Under the pieces are notes generated by a model. That model saw only the letters and a program-made list of their open reading frames with translations. It did not search any database and was not told the origin of the DNA. A stretch of DNA of 64,000 nt from Stanieria cyanosphaera PCC 7437 (lineage in GTDB: Bacteria; Cyanobacteriota; Cyanobacteriia; Cyanobacteriales; Xenococcaceae): NCBI RefSeq assembly GCF_000317575.1, contig NC_019748.1, positions 124,001 to 188,000 on the forward strand, read 5' to 3'. Made by a program: the position numbers and the translations under genes. How positions within the stretch are numbered: position 1 is the stretch's first letter; every line of letters begins with the position of its first letter. Positions 42,840-52,495 of the stretch are shown here, one piece after another.

Positions 42840-43966
42840 TTGTGAAACAATCCTCCTAAAAACCCCTCAATACCACCTTTTCCCGTATGTTCCCCTTTAA
42901 TCTTAGCTAGTTTTTCTAGTAATTCCCTTTCTTCTGCATTAATTTTAGTGGGAATCCCTACTTTGATCGTAATTAGATGATCGCCTCGACTAACGGAATT
43001 ACCTAATTTAGGTACTCCTTTATTTTCCAGAGTCAAAACGGTATCTGGTTGTGTTCCTGAAGGAATAGTTAATTCTTCTTTGCCATCGACTGTATTAACT
43101 TCCAGACGACATCCTAAAATTGCTTGCAGATAACTAATCGTAATCGTAGATTTAATATTAATTCCTTCTCTGGTAAATTCTCGATCCGATTCCACAAACA
43201 GATAAACATATAAATCTCCAGGAGTTCCACCTCTCACTCCAGCATCTCCTTCTGAAGATACTCGCAGTCGGGTTCCGTTATCTACGCCTGGAGGAATAGT
43301 AATTTTAAGCTTTTTAGTTTCTTGCTTACGACCAGCACCACCACAAGCTTCACATTTCTCCTCAATTACTTCACCCGTCCCGTTGCAAGTAGGACAAACA
43401 GAAACTTGAGCAAACGAGCCAAACGGAGTTCTAGTAGCACGACGAACTTGACCACTACCATTACAAGTATTACAAGTATGCGCTCCAGTTCCAGGTTTAG
43501 CACCAGTTCCCTCACAAACTTGGCAACTTTCTAGGTGAGGAATGCGAATTTGCTTTTCACCACCAAAAACTGCTTCGCGAAATTCAAGTTTTAAATCTAG
43601 CCTGAGATCATCTCCTCGTACAGGGCCACTGCGACGACGGGAAGTAGTACCACTACCCATCCCACCAAAACCACTAAAAATTGTCTCAAAGATATCTGCA
43701 AAACCACCTATATCACCATAGTCAAACCCCACTCCTCCAGCACCAGAAGCAACTCCCGCTTCTCCAAAGCGATCGTATCTAGAACGAGTTTCTGGCTCAG
43801 ATAAAACTTCATAAGCGCGATTAATCTCTTTAAATCGTTCCTCTGCTCCTGCTTCTTTATTAACATCTGGATGATATTTCCGAGCGAGGCGACGATAAGC
43901 ACGCTTTATTTCTTCTTTGCTTGCATCGCGGGATATGCCAAGAATTTGATAATAGTCGCCTGCCAT
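42836..43966 (-). CDS. dnaJ: chaperone DnaJ
   Basis: Full-length (type I) DnaJ of 376 residues: J domain with [20 protein letters not shown] and HPD (about 32-34), Gly-rich linker (72-120), zinc region with four CxxCxGxG repeats ([32 protein letters not shown]), then the substrate-binding C-terminal domain. It stimulates DnaK ATPase and delivers substrates. Third gene of the operon; 103 bp after dnaK. Confidence 0.96.
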   Translation of the reverse strand: MAGDYYQILGISRDASKEEIKRAYRRLARKYHPDVNKEAGAEERFKEINRAYEVLSEPETRSRYDRFGEAGVASGAGGVGFDYGDIGGFADIFETIFSGFGGMGSGTTSRRRSGPVRGDDLRLDLKLEFREAVFGGEKQIRIPHLESCQVCEGTGAKPGTGAHTCNTCNGSGQVRRATRTPFGSFAQVSVCPTCNGTGEVIEEKCEACGGAGRKQETKKLKITIPPGVDNGTRLRVSSEGDAGVRGGTPGDLYVYLFVESDREFTREGINIKSTITISYLQAILGCRLEVNTVDGKEELTIPSGTQPDTVLTLENKGVPKLGNSVSRGDHLITIKVGIPTKINAEERELLEKLAKIKGEHTGKGGIEGFLGGLFHK

Positions 43967-44069
43967 AAATTTCTAGATTTTAATTCTTTATTTGAGTTTT
44001 GAAGTTAATTAATCGTACTTTAGCAAAATCAGGACAAGAAAACACTATCTAATCCTAAAGCATAATAGT

Positions 44070-46082
44070 TTAATCGACCGATTCAAAATCTTCTATACTA
44101 GATTCGATTCCGTATTCTATCTCATCAAGATTAGCAAGTTTGGCATTTTGATCGACACTTACTACTAAAGCTTTATTGTGTTCTTCTTCTAAAACATCAA
44201 TTTGAGTTTCTGCACTCGCTATTTGAGGTTCTCTAGATGATTTTTCATTATATGGTTGACCTTGATTAACATTGCTTTGTTGATAAACATCGGTACCCAC
44301 TTCTAAAAGAGTTTGTTGTAACAATTCCAATAAATTCTTCACCTCGTCAATGCTAGAAGTTGAACTCTTAAATGCTATTGCCAATTGCGCTTTTTGTTGC
44401 TGAATTTTGGCTTTCAGTTCGGAACGAATTACATTTCCTCTTTCTTTAAGAGTTAATTCGTAGTTATACAATAAATTATCTGCTTGATTTTTTAACTCAA
44501 TTAACTCCATGCGACGAAGATCTTGTTCGGCGTATTTTTCTGCGTCGCGACGCATCTTTTCTACTTCATCTGAAGTTAGTCCACCAGTGTTGGTAATTGT
44601 AATGCTTTGTTGCCTTTTTGTGCCTTTATCTTCAGCAGATACATTTAAAATTCCATTGACATCGATTTCAAAACTAACTTCGATTTGGGGTAAGCCTCGG
44701 GGAGCTACGGGAATACCTGTTAATAAAAATTTTCCCAAGCTAATATTGTCTTTTGCTAAAGCCCTTTCTCCCTGTAAAACATGAATTTCTACTGAAGTTT
44801 GTCCATCTGTAGCAGTGGAAAAAATTTGCGATTTACTGGTTGGTACAGTCGTATTTCTATCAATAATTTTAGTGAAGACTTCTCCTAAAGTTTCAATTCC
44901 TAACGATAAAGGAGTAACATCTAATAGCAGAACATCTTCAATTTCTCCTCCTAAAACTCCACCTTGAATTGCTGCGCCTAAGGCAACAGCTTCATCGGGA
45001 TTGATTGAACGATCTATTTGAACTTGTTTAAAAATAGTTTGAATTGCTTTTTGAACTGCAGGAATTCTGGTTGATCCTCCTACTAAAATAACTCGGTCAA
45101 TTTCATCTGGAGATAGTTCTGAATCTTTAAGTGCTTGTTGAACTGGTTCAATCGTTTTATCAATTAATGAACGAGCTAGTTCTTCAAATTGAGCGCGACT
45201 CAATTCCATTTCTAAGTGTTTAGGACCACTTTCGTTAGCAGTAATAAAAGGAAGATTAATCGAGGTGGTTAAAGTTGAAGAGAGTTCAATTTTTGCTTTT
45301 TCTGCTGCTTCGCGTAGACGCTGCAAAGCCATTTTATCTGTTCTTAGGTCGATTTTTTCTTGAGCATAAAAAGCTTTGATCATCCAACGCACGATGACGT
45401 TATCAAAATCATCACCACCTAAATGATTATTACCATGAGTAGCTTTTACTTCAAAAACACCGTTGCCTAATTGCAAAATAGAAACATCAAAAGTTCCACC
45501 ACCAAGGTCAAATACCAAAATATTTTGTTCTTGGCTTTGTTTTTCCAATCCATAGGCTAACGCAGCAGCAGTAGGCTCGTTAATAATTCTCAATACTTCC
45601 AGTCCAGCAATTGTACCTGCGTCTTTAGTTGCTTGTCTTTGAGCATCAGTGAAATAAGCTGGTACAGTAATGACAACTTGAGTTACTGTTTCGCCCAAAA
45701 AGCTTTCTGCATCAGCTTTCAGCTTCTGTAAGATCATTGCTGAAATTTCTTGTGGTGTGTATTGACGACCTTGCAGTTCTACATCTACCGTACTATCGCG
45801 ACCTTGAACACATTTGTAGGCAACTCTAGAACGCTCTGCTTCTGTTTCATCCCAACGTCTGCCAATAAACCTCTTAATACTATTGACAGTATTAGTTGCA
45901 TTTGTAACTGATTGTCGTTTAGCTAATTGACCAACTAAACGAGTATTTCCTTTGGCAAAGGCGACCATACTGGGAGTGGTACGCCCGCCTTCTGAATTAG
46001 TTACTACTATTGGTTTGCCTCCCTCAAGAACAGCAACGCAACTGTTGGTAGTTCCTAAGTCAATACCGATAACTTTTGCCAT
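44070..46082 (-). CDS. dnaK: molecular chaperone DnaK (DnaK2 type)
   Basis: Hsp70 of 670 residues. N-terminal [60 protein letters not shown] in the ATPase domain; [20 protein letters not shown] begins the substrate domain. Extra C-terminal acidic tail. Gene order grpE-dnaK-dnaJ corresponds to the heat-inducible DnaK2 of other cyanobacteria. 154 bp separates it from grpE. It folds new and stress-damaged proteins in the cytosol. Confidence 0.95.
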   Translation of the reverse strand: MAKVIGIDLGTTNSCVAVLEGGKPIVVTNSEGGRTTPSMVAFAKGNTRLVGQLAKRQSVTNATNTVNSIKRFIGRRWDETEAERSRVAYKCVQGRDSTVDVELQGRQYTPQEISAMILQKLKADAESFLGETVTQVVITVPAYFTDAQRQATKDAGTIAGLEVLRIINEPTAAALAYGLEKQSQEQNILVFDLGGGTFDVSILQLGNGVFEVKATHGNNHLGGDDFDNVIVRWMIKAFYAQEKIDLRTDKMALQRLREAAEKAKIELSSTLTTSINLPFITANESGPKHLEMELSRAQFEELARSLIDKTIEPVQQALKDSELSPDEIDRVILVGGSTRIPAVQKAIQTIFKQVQIDRSINPDEAVALGAAIQGGVLGGEIEDVLLLDVTPLSLGIETLGEVFTKIIDRNTTVPTSKSQIFSTATDGQTSVEIHVLQGERALAKDNISLGKFLLTGIPVAPRGLPQIEVSFEIDVNGILNVSAEDKGTKRQQSITITNTGGLTSDEVEKMRRDAEKYAEQDLRRMELIELKNQADNLLYNYELTLKERGNVIRSELKAKIQQQKAQLAIAFKSSTSSIDEVKNLLELLQQTLLEVGTDVYQQSNVNQGQPYNEKSSREPQIASAETQIDVLEEEHNKALVVSVDQNAKLANLDEIEYGIESSIEDFESVD

Positions 46083-46236
46083 AGTGTTTGGGCAGTAAAA
46101 TTGTCCATAGCAGTTTAGTTAGATGATTTTGACTGTAGCCTTTAATTTAGTTATTTCATTGGCTAATGCCCTTTTAATCAATAATTAGAGAGCAAAAACT
46201 GTCATACAAACAAGTATGTATTCATACCCGTTTTGG

Positions 46237-47016
46237 TTAATCTTCTACTTTTGCTGTTTCCTCTTCCGAGGTTATCATGGGTTCTTTAGGAACAGCAACC
46301 TTAACCATTGCATGACGTAATACTTGATCTCCGAGAAGATATCCTCTCATCAATTGTTCAATTACTGTTCCCTCGGGATGTTCATTAGTAGCTTCTCGTA
46401 ACATTGCTTCATGAAAATTAGGATCGAACTGTTCTCCTTCGGGACGCATAGCAGCAACTCCCATACGTTTGAGACAATCTACTAAAGTTTTATAAACTCC
46501 TTGATAACTGTTGTGAATTGTTTGTTCTCCCTCATTATTTGGCTTGATTTGAGTTCGAGCGCGTTCAAAGTTATCTATAACAGGTAATAGCTCGATAATG
46601 ATGCTTTTTTTGGTTTGTTGTTCGAGATTTTCTTTTTCTTTACTTGTTCTTCGGCGAAAATTGTCAAAATCTGCTGCTAGTCGAGCATATTGAGCTTTAG
46701 TGTTGTTGTTTTGCTCAGTTTGCTCATCTAATAATTTTTTGAGGTTAGCATTTTCTTGTTGCAGCACACTAATAATCTCTTCGGCTTCTGTAAAATCGCT
46801 ATTTTCTGCTTCTAGAGAATTTTCCACAGTTGATGTTTCAGGTTGAACTTCTTCAATTACGCTAGAGTCTGCGGAGGTAGCTGTTGAGACTGAGGAGTCT
46901 GGAGAGGAAAGCTCGTTTGGGTTAATCGAGTCATTGTGGTCTGATGTCTCGAATGAGGTAGAAATAGATTCTTGATTATCTAATGTATTCTCTAGAGGAT
47001 TTTGCTCGTCAATCAT
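46237..47016 (-). CDS. grpE: nucleotide exchange factor GrpE
   Basis: Cofactor of DnaK, 259 residues, longer than the usual 200 because of an acidic, serine-rich N-terminus (about 1-85). The core has the long helix QYARLAADFDNFRRRTSKEK, LLPVIDNFERA, LVDCLKRMGVAAMRPEGEQF and beta domain EQLMRGYLLGDQVLRHAMVK. First gene of the chaperone operon. No CIRCE inverted repeat was seen upstream. Confidence 0.95.
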   Translation of the reverse strand: MIDEQNPLENTLDNQESISTSFETSDHNDSINPNELSSPDSSVSTATSADSSVIEEVQPETSTVENSLEAENSDFTEAEEIISVLQQENANLKKLLDEQTEQNNNTKAQYARLAADFDNFRRRTSKEKENLEQQTKKSIIIELLPVIDNFERARTQIKPNNEGEQTIHNSYQGVYKTLVDCLKRMGVAAMRPEGEQFDPNFHEAMLREATNEHPEGTVIEQLMRGYLLGDQVLRHAMVKVAVPKEPMITSEEETAKVED

Positions 47017-47376
47017 AGTAATTAATCAAGGTTTTGCTTGTTAAATACAACTCAGTTATTATTTGCGTTGCTGATTAAATTAAGGAAAACTAGTCGTTTT
47101 TAATTAGTTTGGTCACTCATACTCAACGAGCAGAGCAATAGCAATAAATTGGGAATTTTAGAAATGCAGATTAGGATACTGCCTTCTAACTGTAACATTT
47201 GCCGTCACTAAATAGGTAATAGCGTAAGGAATAATTCCTGATTAGCAGATAGATTTTGGCTGTTAATTCAGTTTAGTAGAGTAGAGATTTTTTTGTCTAA
47301 GAAAATTTAATTTTAACAATCTTTTCGGGAACACTAATCACAGTCAGGAGATATTTTATATGACCTTATTTATTTT
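47017..47376. other. divergent promoter region grpE / pilB
   Basis: Separates the chaperone run from the pilus run. Near the pilB end it carries a strong ribosome site (AGGAG 47346-47350) followed by a six-codon frame whose TGA overlaps the pilB ATG. No CIRCE or RNA gene seen. Confidence 0.55.
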
Positions 47377-49380
47377 ATGACTTATTCTTCATCTTCAAAA
47401 CGAACTAGAGCGATCGCATTACGCAATTACTTTTCTCCTTTTGGTAATAAGTTAATTCAAGTCGGCTTTGTAAATGGAGATCAGATGCAGCAGGCTTTAT
47501 CACAAAGTCGCACGTCTGGGCAATCGCTAATTGATGTGCTGGAATCGCTTACTGGTCAACAATTACCTCCTGATTTAGTACGTCAGTATAAAAAACACCA
47601 TTTATTTGAACTAAAGGTTTTATATGGGGTTGAATGCTTAGATCCTGAAATCAGTCCAATCAATAATAATCAGATGAGTCATTTAATTGATACTCTGATT
47701 CCGATTGATATTTGTCGTCGCTATCAATTAATCCCTCTACAAAGAGAGGACAAACAACCTCCTGTTTTATTGGTAGCAATGGTTGATCCCGAAAACTTAG
47801 AAGCTCAAGATGATCTCAACCGCATCTTACGTCCTAAAGGAATTGAGCTACAAAGGATGGTAATCACTCCGACAGATTATCAAAGACTGATCGATCAATA
47901 TTTAGACGAGCAAGTTAAAAAAGAAGAAACTAAAAAATCTGAAGCGAAAGTTGATGTTTCAATCAATTTAGAAAATTTAGATTTTAATTTAGAAGAAACA
48001 GCCGATGAAGTAGAAGACGATTTAGGGGCTGCTAATGATGCTCAAGGCGCACCAATCATTAGTTTAGTTAATAAAATTTTGGCTAGAGCTTTACAAGATG
48101 GTATTTCTGATATTCATGTCGAACCTCAAGAAGAATTTTTACGGGTTCGTTATCGCAAAGACGGAGTATTACAACAACCATTCGATCCTCTTCCCAAAAA
48201 AATTACGCCCGCAGTAGTTGCTCGTTTCAAAATCATGGCAGATTTAGATATTGCTGAAAAACGTTTACCTCAAGATGGTAAGATTCGGCGAATGTTTCAG
48301 GGACGCAAAGTAGATTTTCGGGTTAGTAGTTTACCTAGTCGCTATGGAGAAAAAGTTTGTTTACGAATTCTAGATAACTCTGCCACTCAGTTAGGTTTAG
48401 ATAAATTAATTAGTGATGAGTCTACTTTAGCCATAGTTAGGGAGTTAGCTGCTCGTCCTTTTGGCTTAATTTTAGTAACAGGGCCTACGGGTTCGGGTAA
48501 ATCTACCACTCTTTATTCAATTCTGGCAGAACGAAATAATCCTGGCGTTAATATTAGTACGGCAGAAGATCCTATTGAATATTCTTTGGATGGGATTACT
48601 CAGGTACAGGTAATTCGTGAGAAAGGCATGAATTTTGCCTCGATCTTAAGAGCTTTCCTTCGACAAGACCCTGATGTCATTCTAGTAGGTGAGACTAGAG
48701 ATCCTGAAACAGCCAAAACAGCAATTGAAGCAGCGTTGACTGGTCACTTAGTTATTACAACTCTTCACACTAATGACGCAGCAGGCGCGATCGCTCGTTT
48801 GGATGAAATGGGTATTGAACCTTTTATGATTTCTGGCGGTTTATTGGGAGTAGTAGCTCAAAGATTAATGCGTCGAGTTTGTGGTGAATGTCGGATTGCT
48901 TACAATCCTACTCATGAAGAATTAGCCAGATTTGGTTTATCTGCCAGCAATGAAGAAGAAATAACTTTTTATAAAGCTAACACTTTAAACCCAGAACAAA
49001 TAAACGAAGCAAGAGCTAATGGCACTCTTTGTCCTAAGTGTACTGGTATTGGTTACAAAGGCAGGGTTGGTGTTTACGAAGTAATGCGTAATTCTGAGCG
49101 CTTAGAGAATTTAATTAACACTGGAGCAACAACCGACCGCATCAAGGAAGTTGCTGTTGAAGATGGCATGGTTACCTTACTGGCATATAGTCTAAATTTA
49201 GTTCGTCAAGGTCATACAACTCTAGAGGAAGTCGAACGCGTAACCTTCACTGATTCTGGTTTGGAAGCAGAGTTAAAAGCCAAACGCAAGAGCGGTTTAA
49301 TTTGTCGTACTTGTAATGCAGAGTTAAAACCCGAATGGCTAGATTGTCCCTACTGTACAACATCTAGATTTAGCGATTAA
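47377..49380 (+). CDS. pilB: type IV pilus extension ATPase PilB
   Basis: Hexameric ATPase powering pilus assembly, 667 residues. N-terminal MshEN-type domain (about 15-150), then the ATPase with Walker A GPTGSGKSTTLYS, Asp box VNISTAEDPIEY, Walker B ILVGETRDPETA, His box LTTLHTNDAAGAIARL and zinc-binding CGEC...CPKC. A further C-terminal CxxC pair (CRTCNAELKPEWLDCPYC) is present. In cyanobacteria PilB1 is required for motility and DNA uptake. First gene of pilB-pilT-pilC. The strong ribosome site serves an upstream minicistron overlapping its ATG. Confidence 0.95.
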   Translation: MTYSSSSKRTRAIALRNYFSPFGNKLIQVGFVNGDQMQQALSQSRTSGQSLIDVLESLTGQQLPPDLVRQYKKHHLFELKVLYGVECLDPEISPINNNQMSHLIDTLIPIDICRRYQLIPLQREDKQPPVLLVAMVDPENLEAQDDLNRILRPKGIELQRMVITPTDYQRLIDQYLDEQVKKEETKKSEAKVDVSINLENLDFNLEETADEVEDDLGAANDAQGAPIISLVNKILARALQDGISDIHVEPQEEFLRVRYRKDGVLQQPFDPLPKKITPAVVARFKIMADLDIAEKRLPQDGKIRRMFQGRKVDFRVSSLPSRYGEKVCLRILDNSATQLGLDKLISDESTLAIVRELAARPFGLILVTGPTGSGKSTTLYSILAERNNPGVNISTAEDPIEYSLDGITQVQVIREKGMNFASILRAFLRQDPDVILVGETRDPETAKTAIEAALTGHLVITTLHTNDAAGAIARLDEMGIEPFMISGGLLGVVAQRLMRRVCGECRIAYNPTHEELARFGLSASNEEEITFYKANTLNPEQINEARANGTLCPKCTGIGYKGRVGVYEVMRNSERLENLINTGATTDRIKEVAVEDGMVTLLAYSLNLVRQGHTTLEEVERVTFTDSGLEAELKAKRKSGLICRTCNAELKPEWLDCPYCTTSRFSD

Positions 49381-49403
49381 AACTGATTTTTAGGAGAAAA
49401 ATT

Positions 49404-50498
49404 ATGGATTTAATGATTGAAGATTTGATGGAGCGATTAGTGGAAATGGGTGGCTCAGATATGCATATTCAAGCTACCGCACCAGTCTATTTTCGCATTA
49501 GTGGCAAACTGACTCCGATTGGAGAGGAGTTGAGTCCTCAAGAATGTCAAAAACTAATCTTTAGTATGCTCAACAACAATCAACGTAAAGATTTAGAGCA
49601 GAATTGGGAATTAGATTGTTCTTATGGGGTAAAAGGATTAGCTCGTTTTCGGGTCAATGTCTATAAAGAACGCGGTTGTTATGCTGCTTGTTTGCGAGCC
49701 TTATCTTCTAAAATTCCCAATTTCGATCAGTTGGGTTTACCAGATGTAGTCCGCGATATGACTCATCGACCGAGAGGTTTAATTTTAGTAACAGGGCCTA
49801 CTGGTTCGGGTAAAACTACTACTTTAGCAGCCATGCTGGACTTAATCAATCGCACTAGAGCGGAGCATATTTTAACAGTAGAAGACCCGATTGAATACGT
49901 TTTCCCGAATGCTAAAAGTTTATTTCATCAAAGACAAAAAGGTGAAGATACCAAAAGTTTTGCCAATGCTCTCAAAGCTGCTTTACGGGAAGATCCAGAT
50001 ATTATTTTGGTAGGAGAAATGCGGGATTTGGAAACAATTTCTTTGGCTATCTCGGCAGCAGAAACAGGTCACTTAGTTTTTGGCACACTTCATACTAGTT
50101 CGGCTGCTAGTACGGTAGACAGGATGATTGATGTTTTTCCTTCGGGACAACAAGCACAAATTCGTGCCATGCTTTCTAATTCCTTAGTGGCTGTATTTAG
50201 TCAAACTCTGGTCAAAAAGAAAAACCCCAAACCAGGAGAGTTTGGACGAGTAATGGTACAAGAAATCATGATTGTTACTCCAGCGATCGCAAATTTAATT
50301 CGTGAAGGAAAAGCTTCCCAAGTTTATTCAGCTATTCAAACAGGAGCTAAGTTGGGAATGCAAACGATGGAACAAGCTCTTGCTCATCTGGTTAACAGTG
50401 GCACGATTGATATTGAAGAAGGCTTGGCTAAAAGTAGTAAACCCGATGAATTACAGCGTTTAGTAACTGGTTTAGCAGCAACAGCTAAGACTAGATAA
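49404..50498 (+). CDS. pilT: type IV pilus retraction ATPase PilT
   Basis: Retraction motor of 364 residues. MGGSDMHIQATAPVYFRISG at the N-terminus, Walker A GPTGSGKTTTLAAML, Asp box ILTVEDPIEYVF, Walker B IILVGEMRDLET and His box LVFGTLHTSSAASTVDRM. Lacks the PilB-specific zinc cysteines. TAGGAG ribosome site 7 nt before the ATG, 23 bp after pilB. A heptamer repeat separates it from pilC. Confidence 0.95.
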   Translation: MDLMIEDLMERLVEMGGSDMHIQATAPVYFRISGKLTPIGEELSPQECQKLIFSMLNNNQRKDLEQNWELDCSYGVKGLARFRVNVYKERGCYAACLRALSSKIPNFDQLGLPDVVRDMTHRPRGLILVTGPTGSGKTTTLAAMLDLINRTRAEHILTVEDPIEYVFPNAKSLFHQRQKGEDTKSFANALKAALREDPDIILVGEMRDLETISLAISAAETGHLVFGTLHTSSAASTVDRMIDVFPSGQQAQIRAMLSNSLVAVFSQTLVKKKNPKPGEFGRVMVQEIMIVTPAIANLIREGKASQVYSAIQTGAKLGMQTMEQALAHLVNSGTIDIEEGLAKSSKPDELQRLVTGLAATAKTR

Positions 50499-50503
50499 CA
50501 GTG

Positions 50504-50545
50504 ACCAGTTACCAGTTAACAATCAACCATTAACTATTAACTATT
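50504..50545. repeat. heptamer array in the pilT-pilC gap
   Basis: Six consecutive 7-bp units: ACCAGTT twice, AACAATC, AACCATT, AACTATT twice, filling nearly the whole gap between pilT and pilC. It is within the predicted pil transcript, so it must be tolerated in the mRNA. Confidence 0.85.
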
Positions 50546-50554
50546 AACAAAATT

Positions 50555-51769
50555 ATGTCTATATACGTAGCTAAAGTTAAAGACCATTCAGGCAAAATTT
50601 TTAAGGAAAAAATTGAAGCTAGTTCTCCTGAACAAGCCTATAGTATTCTCAAAAATAGATATAAAGCAGTAGGAAAAATTAATAAATCTGCTTTAGATTT
50701 AGATTTATCTCAATTAGAATTACTTCTGAGTAAAGTTTCAATTAAAGATAAAGCAGTATTTTCTCGTCAATTTTCAGTCATGGTTAATGCAGGAGTTGCG
50801 ATCGTTCGTGCTTTAGCAATCTTAGCAGATCAAGCTCCTAATCCAAAATTAAAAAAGGCTTTACTCGCAATTAGTGCCGAAGTGCAACAGGGAAATAATT
50901 TGTCTGAAGCTATGAGTAAACACCCTGAATGTTTTGATGACCTTTACGTCAGCATGGTAGAAGCAGGAGAAACTGGTGGTGTTTTAGACGAAGTTATGGA
51001 ACGTCTTGCCAAGTTACTCGAAGATGTCGCCAAATTGAGAAATCAGATCAAATCGGCAATGGCTTATCCTGTAGTGGTTGGTATTTTTGCTGTGCTTGCT
51101 TTTTTGGGGATGACGATTTTTCTAATCCCGGTATTTGCAGGGATTTTTGAGCAATTAGGCGCAGAATTACCAGCTTTAACTAAGTTTATGTTGTTTTTAA
51201 GTGATACTCTCAGAAGTTGGAAAGCTATTATTCCGATTGGGTTTTTTATGGGAGCAAGTTTTCTCTTCCGAATGTACTATAAAACTCCTGCTGGAAGGTT
51301 ACAAATTGATGCTTTTTTTCTAAAAATGCCTTTATTTGGCGATCTGAATGAAAAATCTGCGGTAGCTCGTTTTTGTCGCGTATTTGGAACTCTGACTCGT
51401 TCTGGAGTACCTGTACTCAATTGTTTTGATATTGTTTGTAATACTATTGGCAATCAAGTCATTGTTAATGCAGTTACTTCAGCTAAAAAGGAAATTCAAC
51501 AAGGAGGCATGATTTCTTTAGCAATTCAAAAAGAAAAGATTTTTCCTCCTTTAGCAATTCAAATGATTAGTATTGGCGAAGAAACTGGGGAATTAGATGA
51601 AATGATGTCCAAAGTGGCTGATTTTTATGAAGATGAAGTAGAACAAGCGGTTAAAGCTTTAACTAGTATTATTGAACCTTTGATGATGGTTGGCATTGCA
51701 GGGATGGTAGGTACAATTTTGCTGTCGATGTATTTGCCAATGTTCTCGATCTTCGATCAATTAGGTTAG
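50555..51769 (+). CDS. pilC: type IV pilus inner-membrane platform protein PilC
   Basis: Platform protein of 404 residues (GspF family) with two related T2SSF halves: FSRQFSVMVNAGVAIVRALA...GNNLSEAMSKHPECF...MVEAGETGG and VARFCRVFGTLTRSGVPVLN...FPPLAIQMISIGEETGELDEM. Three transmembrane helices (about 172-195, 220-240, 375-395). It couples the PilB/PilT motors to pilin assembly. Third gene of the run. Confidence 0.95.
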   Translation: MSIYVAKVKDHSGKIFKEKIEASSPEQAYSILKNRYKAVGKINKSALDLDLSQLELLLSKVSIKDKAVFSRQFSVMVNAGVAIVRALAILADQAPNPKLKKALLAISAEVQQGNNLSEAMSKHPECFDDLYVSMVEAGETGGVLDEVMERLAKLLEDVAKLRNQIKSAMAYPVVVGIFAVLAFLGMTIFLIPVFAGIFEQLGAELPALTKFMLFLSDTLRSWKAIIPIGFFMGASFLFRMYYKTPAGRLQIDAFFLKMPLFGDLNEKSAVARFCRVFGTLTRSGVPVLNCFDIVCNTIGNQVIVNAVTSAKKEIQQGGMISLAIQKEKIFPPLAIQMISIGEETGELDEMMSKVADFYEDEVEQAVKALTSIIEPLMMVGIAGMVGTILLSMYLPMFSIFDQLG

Positions 51770-51780
51770 TGTGACTTTTT

Positions 51781-52350
51781 ATGTCTGTTAAACAATCTGA
51801 TTATGAAAATTTATTGGCAGAGTATAGTTCTTGTGAAGGCGCGATCGCTCTTTTGAAGCAATATCGACCTTATCTAGAAAAAATCCCTAGTATTCGCCGA
51901 CCAGAACAAAGTTTAATTACAATTCCTCTTCCTGTCGCTAGAATTGCTCAACCTCAAACTAATTCGGCATCTTTATCTGGTTTTCCTGCACCTAAAGTTG
52001 CGACTCATCTACCTTGTGAGTTGGCAATTTTAATGTGCGATCCTGAATGGAAAATTAAACTAGGAGCAGAAATTTTAGTTCTAATTCATCGTCCTGAAGA
52101 AGATTTTTCGCAATTGTTAAATCGATGGCGACAAATCCAAGTTTATCTTGACCGAGACTATGAATGGCTGATGCCTCCAACTGAACAACATTTGTTTAGC
52201 GAAGCAGCAGAACAAATTTATCCTTTATTTGTGGTTTTTGAACAAACTTTAGACCGAGTTAAACAAGGATTAGCTGGTGCTGGATTACCCTTTATTATGA
52301 GAACGAGTCATTTAACAGATCATGAAATAACAGAAATTTTGTCTACTTAA
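51781..52350 (+). CDS. uncharacterised protein downstream of pilC
   Basis: Protein of 189 residues with no recognised domain, 11 bp after pilC in the same direction, hence in the pil operon. The first 55 residues are helical and polar; the rest has APKVATHLPCELAILMCDPE, LGAEILVLIHRPEEDFSQLL and DHEITEILST. It has no signal peptide or membrane segment. A pilus-linked role is only implied by position. Confidence 0.72.
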   Translation: MSVKQSDYENLLAEYSSCEGAIALLKQYRPYLEKIPSIRRPEQSLITIPLPVARIAQPQTNSASLSGFPAPKVATHLPCELAILMCDPEWKIKLGAEILVLIHRPEEDFSQLLNRWRQIQVYLDRDYEWLMPPTEQHLFSEAAEQIYPLFVVFEQTLDRVKQGLAGAGLPFIMRTSHLTDHEITEILST

Positions 52351-52369
52351 GATTAAATTTTTATCTAAC

Positions 52370-52478
52370 AAGGGATTTACAGCTTTTTCAATTGGGTAGA
52401 AAGGTATCTAAAGTATTTATAGCTCTCACTTTTTTTACCATGAGTTCTACTCAACTAAAATTAACAGTAAAATCCCTT
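52370..52478. other. widely spaced inverted repeat after the pil operon
   Basis: AAGGGATTTAC (52370-52380) and GTAAAATCCCTT (52467-52478) are inverted copies about 86 bp apart in the gap between the convergent pil operon and the EF-G-like gene. Could form a long hairpin on the transcript or mark the ends of a small element. Confidence 0.45.
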
Positions 52479-52495
52479 ATTATTTGGTTGACTAT

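Noticed and set aside
47017-47376. CIRCE element for the grpE-dnaK operon
   Set aside because: TTAGCACTC-N9-GAGTGCTAA was not found; CACTCATACTC-like text near 47114 is not a proper inverted repeat.
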